Below are positions 37,418 to 45,179 of a stretch of 64,000 bases of DNA, in pieces. The notes under the pieces are model-generated. The model saw only the letters and a list, made by a program, of their open reading frames with translations, ran no database searches and was not told where the DNA came from. The DNA is from Streptomyces phaeoluteigriseus. GTDB lineage: Bacteria > Actinomycetota > Actinomycetes > Streptomycetales > Streptomycetaceae. The translations under genes were made by a program, and so were the position numbers. The DNA lies in NCBI RefSeq assembly GCF_001896135.2, contig NZ_MPOH02000011.1:1267268-1331267 (forward strand), written 5' to 3'. The number at the start of each line of letters is the position of its first letter. Positions within the stretch are counted from its first letter, which is position 1.

Positions 37418-38245
37418 TCAGCCGGTGGCCAGCTTCCGCAGTCCGTCCGGGGTTCCGTTGAACCGGTCGTGGTCGCCGACGGTGGGTCCGGTGGAGGTGT
37501 ACTGCCAGAAGGTGTGGCGGGGCCAGCCGGCCGGAAGGGTGCCCGGCGTCGAGGCGTACCGCGCGATCCACAGCGGGTTCGTGGCGCCGAATCCGGCGTG
37601 GTTGCCGGTGCACTGCGTCCACCAGTTGGTGGCGGTGTAGATGACGGCGTCGCGGCCGGTGCGGGCCCTGTACCGGGCGAGGAAGTCCGCGATCCAGGAG
37701 ACCATCGAGGCCCGGCTCCTGCCGAAGCAGGCGTCGCCGTACGGGTTCCACTCGATGTCGAGGACGCCCGGCAGGGTGGTGCCGTCAGCGGTCCAGCCGC
37801 CGCCGTGGTCGACGAAGTAGTCGGCCTGTGCGGCGCCGCCGCTCGTGTCGGGGGTCGCGAAGTGGTAGGCGCCGCGGATCATGCCGACGGCGCGGGAGCC
37901 GCTGTACTGCCGGCCGTGGTAGGGGTTGGTGTAGTAGGTCCCCTCGGTGGCCTTGACGTAGGCCCAGGTCACTCCGGAGGCCCACAGGGTGGGCCAGGCG
38001 ACCTCGCCCTGGTGGCTGGAGACGTCGACGCCTTCGGGCTGGGTGGCCGCCCGGGTGTCGGGGGAGCCGGTCCGGCCGTCGTGGAGGGCGACGCCCATGC
38101 CCATGTGGGCGGTGCCGCGGGCCGGGGTGCCGGCTGACTCGCCGGGGGACGGCGGGGATATGGGCTGGTGCGTGGACAGGAGTATGGACAGGGCGACCGG
38201 CAGTCCGGTCGCGTAGAGACGCATGCGGCCGAACGCCGCTGTCAT
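37418..38245 (-). CDS. Secreted GH25 lysozyme (muramidase)
   Basis: A 275-residue secreted protein. A signal-like N-terminus (MTAAFGRMRLYATGLPVALS) and a low-complexity linker precede a GH25 domain from about residue 75. The active-site residues are in VDVSSHQG, LPGVLDIEW and the strand VIYTATNWW, and the domain ends with FWQYTSTGPTVGDHDRFNG, a hallmark of the family. GH25 enzymes cut the beta-1,4 bond of peptidoglycan. ATG 38245 is my choice; ATG 38257 in frame has a ribosome site too close to it, and ATG 38224 would still leave a signal peptide. Confidence 0.9.
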   Translation of the reverse strand: MTAAFGRMRLYATGLPVALSILLSTHQPISPPSPGESAGTPARGTAHMGMGVALHDGRTGSPDTRAATQPEGVDVSSHQGEVAWPTLWASGVTWAYVKATEGTYYTNPYHGRQYSGSRAVGMIRGAYHFATPDTSGGAAQADYFVDHGGGWTADGTTLPGVLDIEWNPYGDACFGRSRASMVSWIADFLARYRARTGRDAVIYTATNWWTQCTGNHAGFGATNPLWIARYASTPGTLPAGWPRHTFWQYTSTGPTVGDHDRFNGTPDGLRKLATG

Positions 38246-38386
38246 GGGGCTTGGCATGCCTCCCATCTGATGTGCTGTCGCGGATGCCCGCACCTTTTCG
38301 TCCCCCCGTCGGCCGCACCCCCCGGGCGGCAGGACCCGGGGGGTGGGAGCACGACGCGGGGAGGGCCGGCGGGGCGGCCGGCCGGT

Positions 38387-38581
38387 TCAGTGCCGGTCGG
38401 CATCCAGTAGCGTCTGCAAATGGACCATGCAGGGGGTGCAGTGGCGGTCGGTGGTGTGCGTGGCCGTCGCGCCGGTGGCGGAGACATCCGTGCCGCACAG
38501 GCTCGTCCCCTGGTGCGGGACCACCACATGCCACACATGCTCACCGCCACCCGACGCGAGGCCCACCTTCATCTCGTACAC
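38387..38581 (-). CDS. Small conserved protein with possible zinc-binding cysteines, 64 residues
   Basis: A compact protein containing SGGGEHVWHVVVPHQGTSLCG and RHCTPCMVHLQTLLDADRH. One Cys in GTSLCG plus the CxxC in HCTPC could hold a metal with nearby His residues. Similar short proteins recur in Streptomyces with no known role. GTG 38581 has GAAGGGAC at good spacing. An internal ATG at 38572 is less well placed. Confidence 0.75.
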   Translation of the reverse strand: MYEMKVGLASGGGEHVWHVVVPHQGTSLCGTDVSATGATATHTTDRHCTPCMVHLQTLLDADRH

Positions 38582-38748
38582 GGCTCGTCCCTTCTGTCGG
38601 GCGTGCCTCCAGAAGACCGTGCGGGCCGCCCCGCGTCCCGTCGGGGCGGGCCATTCGGGGGAGGCGGTAGCCCGACCGCCACACCCGGGTGGCCGGCCGG
38701 GGCGGGCCGTGGCACAGTGCCCCGCCCACCGGCCGGGCCGGCCCGAGG

Positions 38749-39408
38749 TCAGGCGCGGGACTCGCGGTGGACGGTGAGGGCGGCCACCTCGAAGGACATC
38801 TCGGTCACCTCCGGGTCGGGCGGCGGGTGGTAACGGCCCGCGCACGCCGAGAGGTTGACGATGAGATAGGCGGACCAGCGCCGGCCGACGCCACGCCGGT
38901 CGGCGAAGACCACCGTGCCGTTCAGGGACCACACGACGTTGCGGGCGCCGAACTCGACGGCGAGGTCGATCCAGCCGCCGGGACCGACCGCGTCGTCGCG
39001 GACATAGCGGTGGGCGCTCCGGACGTGGTTGGAGAGTTCCAGCAGGTCCGGATTGTCGGGGTGGTACTCGAAGACGTCGATCTCCTGGTCGCCGTCGCGC
39101 CAGGTCCAGATGGCGGGCCAGGCTCCGGTCTCGACGGGCAGCCGCACCCGGGCCTCGAGCCGGTCGCCGGTGCGGGCCATGAAGCCCTCGTCGCTGCCTT
39201 CGGTGGTGAGCAGCCCCGCGTCCCAGAGGCCGTCGGCCCGCCGGGTGGCCCGGAAGGTGCCGGTTCTCGAGTACGCGGGATCCGCCACCAGGTGGTCGAG
39301 TTTGTTGTCGTCGGGGTTGATGGGCCCACCATCGGGATAGGCCCACGAGCGGCCCGCCACCCACTGGTGGGTCGAAGTGAAGTCGGCTCTGAAACAGACG
39401 TCGGTCAC
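38749..39408 (-). CDS. GH16-like glycoside hydrolase (beta-glucanase family), no signal peptide
   Basis: A 219-residue concanavalin-fold protein. The catalytic signature of GH16, ExDxxE, is present as QEIDVFEYH near residue 122, with WPAIWTWRDGD before it and a C-terminal strand WSAYLIVNLSACAG. The N-terminus FRADFTSTHQWVAGRSWAY shows no signal peptide, unlike most GH16 enzymes, so it may be intracellular or exported by another route. GTG 39408 has GAGGAG eight bases upstream. It is divergent from the double-GH43 gene, with a 300-bp spacer containing palindromes. Confidence 0.82.
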   Translation of the reverse strand: MTDVCFRADFTSTHQWVAGRSWAYPDGGPINPDDNKLDHLVADPAYSRTGTFRATRRADGLWDAGLLTTEGSDEGFMARTGDRLEARVRLPVETGAWPAIWTWRDGDQEIDVFEYHPDNPDLLELSNHVRSAHRYVRDDAVGPGGWIDLAVEFGARNVVWSLNGTVVFADRRGVGRRWSAYLIVNLSACAGRYHPPPDPEVTEMSFEVAALTVHRESRA

Positions 39409-39470
39409 CGGCGTGCTCCTCACCCTCGCGCGTCCCCTCGCAGAGGGTCTGCCCTTTGCACTCGCACGCA

Positions 39471-39540
39471 TACGGGCGTGGCCCGTACGCCACTCGGGTG
39501 AGGGACCCGGTGTCGTACAGGCGCTCGACTCCCGTACGGG
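39471..39540. promoter_or_regulatory. Two related palindromes in the GH16/GH43 divergent promoter region
   Basis: TACGGGC-GTG-GCCCGTA (39471-39487) is a perfect 7-bp inverted repeat with a 3-base centre. CCCGTACGGG (39531-39540) is a perfect 10-bp palindrome. Both contain the half-site CCCGTA/TACGGG. They lie in the 300-bp spacer 39409-39708 and may bind one regulator of both hydrolase genes. No regulator gene is adjacent. Confidence 0.4.
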
Positions 39541-39708
39541 CGAACGGGGCTGCGAGCCGAGGCGCCAACGGTCCTCCGAGCGGCGGGCGTTGCCCTCACT
39601 TGCCCTCGTTCGACCTGTCGGACATTGTTCGAGATCTATTGACGCCGTACCGATCCCCGTTTGACACTCTCGCAACACCACGTCACACAGCGGAAACGGC
39701 GGGCCGAT

Positions 39709-42700
39709 ATGACGCACACCCCACGACGTCGTAGCCACGCGAGACGGTGGGCGGCCCGCCTCGCCGGACTGACCGCCGCCTCCCTGCTCCTGGGTCTCAC
39801 CGGCACCGCGGGTCCCGCCCAGGCTGCCGAGGCGGCCGACGTCACGGACGGACTCGTCCTGCGGTACACGCTCGACGGGCCAGCCGGTGTCACCGACTCC
39901 TCCGGGCACGGCCGCGACGGCACCGTCCAGGGCACCGCCGACTGGTCGACCGCCGGCCAGGGACTCGCCTTCAACGGCTCGGACACCTACGTCAAGCTGC
40001 CGAACGACGTGCTGAAGGGCCTGGACTCGGTCTCCGTCTCGATGGACGTACTCATCGACGCGGCCCAGAGCACGCCGTACTTCCTCTACGGCTTCGGCAA
40101 CTCCAGCGGCGGCAACGGAAACGGTTACCTCTTCGCCACCGGCAACCCCCTGCGCACGTCCGTCGCGACCGGCAACTGGTCGACCGAGCAGACCACCAGG
40201 CCCGCCGACGCGCACAACCTGACCCGCGCGGTGTGGAAGCACCTCACGTACACCCAGACCGGCAGCACCGGTGTGCTCTACGAGGACGGGGTGGAGGTGG
40301 CCCGCAACACGGCGGTCACCATCACCCCCGGCGCCATCGGTTCCGGCACCACGACCGCCAACGCGATAGGCAGGTCGGTGTACTCCGGCGACAAACTGTT
40401 CAAGGGCCGGATGCGCGACTTCCGCGTGTACGACCGGGCACTGGCCGGCTCCGAGGTCGAGCAGCTCGCGCTCCCCGTGGCCGTGCGGGGCGTCGCCGAC
40501 GACAAGGCGGCCCTCAGCCTCGGCGACACCGACGGCGTCACCGCCGACCTCACGCTGCCGAGGACCGGCACGGCCGGCGGCTCGGCCATCGGCTGGAAGA
40601 GCGACAACCCCTCCGTGGTGTCGGACTCCGGCGCGGTGAACCGCCCCGCCGCCGGTGAACCGGACGGCCGGGCCACGCTCACCGCGACCCTGCGCAAGGG
40701 GACCGTCAGCGACACCAAGACCTTCGAGGTCACGGTCCCGGCGGCCTTCGACGACAGGACCGCCACCGAACAGGCCGCCGGGACACTCACCGTGCGCAAC
40801 CTCGACGACGTACGCGGCAACCTCACGCTGCCCGCCACGGGCGCCTACGGCACGAAGGTCACCTGGTCCTCCGCGAAGCCGGCCGTCGTCTCCGCCGAGG
40901 GCGTGGTCCAGCGTCCCGCGCACGGCGAGGGCGCCACCACGGCCGTACTGACCGCCACCGTCACCAAGGGCACGGCCGTCACGACCCGCGACTTCACCGC
41001 CGAGGTACCCGAACTGCCCACGCGGCAGGATCTCGAGGGCTACCTGTTCAGCTACTTCACCGGTGAGGGCACCGCGAGCGGCGAGCAGGTCCACTTCGCC
41101 CTCAGCAAGGGCAACGACCCCCTGAAGTGGCGGGAGTTGAACGACGGCGCCCCCGTCCTGACGTCCACACTGGGCGAGCAGGGCCTGCGCGACCCGTTCA
41201 TCATCCGCTCCCCCGAGGGCGACAAGTTCTACCAGATCGCCACGGACCTGCGGATCTACGGCAACGGTGACTGGGACGCCTCCCAGCGCACCGGCAGCAG
41301 GTCCATCATGGTGTGGGAGTCCACCGACCTGGTGAACTGGACGGACCAGCGCCTGGTCAAGGTGTCCCCGGACAGCGCCGGCAACACCTGGGCCCCGGAG
41401 GCCTATTACGACGAGAGGCTCGGCGCGTACGTGGTCTTCTGGGCGTCGAAGCTGTACGCCGACGCGGACCACTCCGGCGACACCTACAACCGCATGATGT
41501 ACGCGACCACCCGCGACTTCCACACGTTCAGCGAGCCCGAGGTGTGGATCGACCGCGGCTACTCGGTCATCGACTCCACGGTGATCCGGCACGACGGCAC
41601 GTACTACCGGCTGTCCAAGGACGAGCGGAACAACTCCTCCTCCACGCCCAACAGCAAGTTCGTCTTCGAGGAGAAGAGCGACTCGCTCCTGGACACCTCC
41701 TGGACGGCGGTCGCCGAGGGCATCGGCAAGGGCGCGATGAACGCCGCGGAAGGGCCACTGGTGTTCAAGTCGAACACCGAGGAGAAGTGGTACGCGTTCC
41801 TCGACGAGTTCGGCGGGCGCGGCTACATCCCCTTCGAGACGACCGACCTCGACTCCGGCGTGTGGACCCCGTCCGCCGGCTACGACCTCCCCTCCCGGCC
41901 CCGGCACGGCACGGTCCTGCCCGTCACCAGGGCCGAGTACGACCGGATACTGAAGGCCTACCAGCCGGACCAACTCGTGGAGAGCGTCGAGGACATCGAG
42001 GTCGCGACCCGCACCGGTGACGCCCCGGTGCTGCCCGCCACCGTCGTGGCCCGGTACGCCGACGGCGTCGAGCGGCCGGTCCCGGTCACCTGGGAGCCCG
42101 TCCCCGCGTCGGCGTACGGGCAGCCCGGCACCTTCACCGTGAAGGGCAGCCTGCCCGACGGCTCCACGACCGGGGTCCGCGCCGAGGTCACGGTCTCCGA
42201 GAAGGGCCCGGCCGTGCCCGCCGACCTCGTCCTGCACTACGGCTTCGACGAGACCGGCGGCAGCGTCGCCCGCGACTCCAGCGGCCACGGCCTCCACGGC
42301 ACCTACGTCCGCACGCCCGACTTCGGGACCGGCGTGGACGGCGGCTCGTTCTCGATGTCCGGCGCCCCGGCCACCTCGCCGTACGTGAAGATCCCGGGCG
42401 GGGTGCTGAAGAACGCCGACAGTGTCACGGTGTCCACGTACGCCAAGTGGAAGGGCGGCGCCAACTGGCAGTGGCTGTTCGGCCTCGGCCCGGACAACAA
42501 CAGGTACCTCTTCGCCAGCCCCTCCAACGGCTCCTCCAAGCTGTACTCCGCGATCACCGCGGCCAGTTGGTCGGCCGAGCAGAAGCTGACGGCGGGCTCG
42601 CAGCTCCCCCCCGGCGAGTGGAAGCACGTCACCGTCACCCTCGACGGCGCGTCCGGCACGGCGGTCCTCTACGTGGACGGCGTCGAGGCGGCCCGCACGA

Positions 42701-44907
42701 GCGGCGTCAGCGTCAAGCCGTCCGAGCTGTACGACGCGGCGAAGGACCACAGCGGTTACATCGGCCGCTCCCTGTACGACGGCGACCCCTACTTCGGCGG
42801 CGAGGTCGACGACTTCCGCGTCTACGACCGGGCCCTGTCGGCGACCGAGGTCCTGGAACTGGCCGGCAACACCACGGGCATCGCGCGGGCGGCCCACCCC
42901 GACCTGAAGGTGGACGCGCTCGTCGACGACGCGGGCGGCAGGATCACCCTGCCGCTGACAGAGGGCGCCGATCTCACGGCCCTGGCACCGGAGTTCACCC
43001 TCGCGCACGGCGCGGCGATCAGCCCCGCCTCGGGCAGCGTCCAGGACTTCACCCGGCCGGTGACGTACGAGGTGACCGGCTCCGACGGCGCGAAGCGCAC
43101 CTGGACCGTGTCGGCGCTCATCATGCGCAGCCCGGTGCTGCCGGGGCTCAACGCCGACCCGAACATCGTGCGGTTCGGCGACACCTTCTACCTGTACCCG
43201 ACCACCGACGGTTTCGCGGGCTGGAGCGGTACGCAGTTCAAGGCGTACTCCTCCACCGACCTGGTCCACTGGAAGGACCACGGCGTGATCCTCGACCTGG
43301 GGCCTGACGTGTCGTGGGCGGACAGCAGGGCCTGGGCGCCGACGATGGCGGAGAAGGACGGGAAGTACTACTTCTACTTCTCCGCGGACGCGAACATCGG
43401 TGTCGCCGTCTCCGACTCGCCGACCGGACCGTTCAAGGACCCGCTGGGCAAGCCGCTGCTGAAGGCCGGCCAGTACAGCGGCCAGATGATCGACCCGGCG
43501 GTCTTCACCGACGACGACGGCCGCTCCTACCTGTACTTCGGCAACGGCCGCGGATACGTCGTGCCGCTCAACGAGGACATGACGTCCTTCGACGCGGCGA
43601 AGCTCCAGGACATCACCCCCAGCGGCTACAACGAGGGCTCCTTCGTCATCGAGCGCGAGGGCACCTACTACTTCATGTGGTCGGAGAACGACACACGGGA
43701 CGAGAACTACCGCGTCGCCTACGCGACCGGCCCCTCCCCCACCGGCCCGTGGACCAAGCGGGGCGTGATCCTCGAGAAGGACCTCGCCCTGGGCGTCAAG
43801 GGCCCCGGCCACCACTCGGTCGTCCAGGTCCCCAACAGCGACGACTGGTACATCGCCTACCACCGCTTCGCCCTTCCCGGCGGTGACGGATCCCATCGCG
43901 AGACGACCGTCGACAGGCTGCGGTTCGACGCCGAAGGCCTGATCAGGAAGGTCGTCCCCACCCTCACCAGCGTCGACCCCGTGACCGTCGTGCACGCCGG
44001 TCCCGACGCGGCCGGCAAGGAGGGCGACGCGATCGCCCTGAGCGGGACCGTCTCCGGGGCGGGCAGCCCCCGGTGGACGGTCGAGGCGGGCGCGCCCTGC
44101 GCCGTCGCCGACACCGGCGCGGCGCGTACGACGCTCACCTGCACGGACGACGGCACCTTCCGGGTCACCGTGACCGGCGGCGGCAGCAGCGACTCGGCCA
44201 CGGTCACCGTCGCCAACGCGGCCCCGGCGATCACGTCCGCGGCCGGCCCCGTGTCACCGGTGAGCGTCCGTCAGCGGGCCCTCGTCACCGTCGGCTTCAC
44301 CGACCCGGGCACCTCCGACCACCACAGCTGCGCGATCGACTTCGACGACGGAACGAAGCCGGTGCCGGGCACGGTCACCGACACGGGCTGCCGGGCCGCC
44401 CACACCTACACCGCGGCGGGCATCCACCGCCCGGTCGTGACCGTCACGGACGACGACGGCGCCTCGGACAGCACGACGCTCCCCGAGCTGATCGTGTACG
44501 ACCGTGCCGCGGGCCCCGTGGCCGGCGCGGGCCTCGTCGCCTCCCCCGCCGGGGCCTACCCGGCCGACGCGACGCTCGCCGGCAAGGCGGCCTTCTCCCT
44601 GGCCGCCGGCTACCGCACCGGCGCCGCCACTCCGACCGGCCGGGTCACTCTCGACTTCGGCCCGGCCCGGCTGAAGTTCCGCTCCGCCGGGCTCGACTGG
44701 CTGGTGGTCACGGGTTCCCGGGCCGTCCTCGAGGGCTCCGGCACCGTCGACGGCACGGCGGGCTACGCCTTCCGCGTCACCGCCACGGACGCGCCGGACA
44801 CCTTCCGCATCAGGATCTGGAAGAAGTCCACGGGCGCCGTCGTCCACGAACCGACCGGCGCGGCGAAGGTGACCGGCGCCCTCACGGTCGGCACCCGGCA
44901 CCGCTAG
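39709..44907 (+). CDS. Secreted multidomain protein with two GH43 catalytic domains and two LamG domains
   Basis: A 1732-residue exported protein. In order: a signal peptide (residues 1-42, twin Arg RRRSHARRW, ending GPAQAAEA); LamG domain 1 (50-260); two Ig-like domains (265-440); GH43 domain 1 (445-755, with LRDPFIIRSPEGDKFYQIATDLRIYG); a bacterial Ig-like domain (765-835); LamG domain 2 (840-1060); a small beta domain (1065-1140). Then come GH43 domain 2 (1143-1420), a PKD-like domain (1500-1600) and a C-terminal beta domain. Domain 2 keeps the three acidic residues: LPGLNADPNIV, MIDPAVF and YNEGSFVIE. The second LamG-GH43 half repeats the first, suggesting internal duplication. Likely targets are arabinan or galactan side chains. 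The TAG stop forms the edge of the repeat element at 44906. Confidence 0.9.
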   Translation: MTHTPRRRSHARRWAARLAGLTAASLLLGLTGTAGPAQAAEAADVTDGLVLRYTLDGPAGVTDSSGHGRDGTVQGTADWSTAGQGLAFNGSDTYVKLPNDVLKGLDSVSVSMDVLIDAAQSTPYFLYGFGNSSGGNGNGYLFATGNPLRTSVATGNWSTEQTTRPADAHNLTRAVWKHLTYTQTGSTGVLYEDGVEVARNTAVTITPGAIGSGTTTANAIGRSVYSGDKLFKGRMRDFRVYDRALAGSEVEQLALPVAVRGVADDKAALSLGDTDGVTADLTLPRTGTAGGSAIGWKSDNPSVVSDSGAVNRPAAGEPDGRATLTATLRKGTVSDTKTFEVTVPAAFDDRTATEQAAGTLTVRNLDDVRGNLTLPATGAYGTKVTWSSAKPAVVSAEGVVQRPAHGEGATTAVLTATVTKGTAVTTRDFTAEVPELPTRQDLEGYLFSYFTGEGTASGEQVHFALSKGNDPLKWRELNDGAPVLTSTLGEQGLRDPFIIRSPEGDKFYQIATDLRIYGNGDWDASQRTGSRSIMVWESTDLVNWTDQRLVKVSPDSAGNTWAPEAYYDERLGAYVVFWASKLYADADHSGDTYNRMMYATTRDFHTFSEPEVWIDRGYSVIDSTVIRHDGTYYRLSKDERNNSSSTPNSKFVFEEKSDSLLDTSWTAVAEGIGKGAMNAAEGPLVFKSNTEEKWYAFLDEFGGRGYIPFETTDLDSGVWTPSAGYDLPSRPRHGTVLPVTRAEYDRILKAYQPDQLVESVEDIEVATRTGDAPVLPATVVARYADGVERPVPVTWEPVPASAYGQPGTFTVKGSLPDGSTTGVRAEVTVSEKGPAVPADLVLHYGFDETGGSVARDSSGHGLHGTYVRTPDFGTGVDGGSFSMSGAPATSPYVKIPGGVLKNADSVTVSTYAKWKGGANWQWLFGLGPDNNRYLFASPSNGSSKLYSAITAASWSAEQKLTAGSQLPPGEWKHVTVTLDGASGTAVLYVDGVEAARTSGVSVKPSELYDAAKDHSGYIGRSLYDGDPYFGGEVDDFRVYDRALSATEVLELAGNTTGIARAAHPDLKVDALVDDAGGRITLPLTEGADLTALAPEFTLAHGAAISPASGSVQDFTRPVTYEVTGSDGAKRTWTVSALIMRSPVLPGLNADPNIVRFGDTFYLYPTTDGFAGWSGTQFKAYSSTDLVHWKDHGVILDLGPDVSWADSRAWAPTMAEKDGKYYFYFSADANIGVAVSDSPTGPFKDPLGKPLLKAGQYSGQMIDPAVFTDDDGRSYLYFGNGRGYVVPLNEDMTSFDAAKLQDITPSGYNEGSFVIEREGTYYFMWSENDTRDENYRVAYATGPSPTGPWTKRGVILEKDLALGVKGPGHHSVVQVPNSDDWYIAYHRFALPGGDGSHRETTVDRLRFDAEGLIRKVVPTLTSVDPVTVVHAGPDAAGKEGDAIALSGTVSGAGSPRWTVEAGAPCAVADTGAARTTLTCTDDGTFRVTVTGGGSSDSATVTVANAAPAITSAAGPVSPVSVRQRALVTVGFTDPGTSDHHSCAIDFDDGTKPVPGTVTDTGCRAAHTYTAAGIHRPVVTVTDDDGASDSTTLPELIVYDRAAGPVAGAGLVASPAGAYPADATLAGKAAFSLAAGYRTGAATPTGRVTLDFGPARLKFRSAGLDWLVVTGSRAVLEGSGTVDGTAGYAFRVTATDAPDTFRIRIWKKSTGAVVHEPTGAAKVTGALTVGTRHR

Positions 44908-45090
44908 GGCCTGTCGTTCGGATCAGGTCGCAGGAAGTCGACAGCGCCGTTCAGTGCCGGTGAGCGGGGTCTGGTGCGTGCAGCCGCAAGGCGGAGGAGG
45001 TAGTCGACGCGGAGCGTCGGCGAGTGACGACAACGCGGCAGATGGCGTGCCGGACCCCGCGTCTGCAGTGTGATCCGAACGACAGGCCCT
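44906..45090. mobile_element. MITE-like element with perfect 20-bp terminal inverted repeats
   Basis: AGGGCCTGTCGTTCGGATCA (44906-44925) and its exact reverse complement (45071-45090) bound a 185-bp sequence. It is too short to encode a transposase, and I see no target duplication longer than two or three bases. The interior has a slightly different texture from its neighbours. The left end supplies the last two bases of the GH43 stop codon TAG. The ends look like the short non-autonomous elements scattered in Streptomyces genomes and presumably moved by an IS transposase elsewhere. Confidence 0.7.
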
Positions 45091-45134
45091 CGGCCGCCGC
45101 TCTCCGACCAGCACCGGGTCCGCCCGGGCAGAGC

Positions 45135-45172
45135 GGGCCGCTCCACCGCATCCGACAGCGGTGGAGCGGCCC
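45135..45172. terminator. Strong hairpin terminator downstream of the DUF5682 gene
   Basis: GGGCCGCTCCACCGC (45135-45149) pairs perfectly over 15 bp with GCGGTGGAGCGGCCC (45158-45172); the loop is 8 bases. It lies eight bases beyond the DUF5682 stop and also faces the end of the GH43 gene, so it can serve both directions. Confidence 0.85.
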
Positions 45173-45179
45173 GTTCGCG

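Noticed and set aside
38749..43995. A 1748-codon minus-strand open frame opposite the GH43 gene
   Set aside because: Only its last 220 codons (the GH16-like gene, start 39408) are real. The rest is antisense to the GH43 coding sequence.
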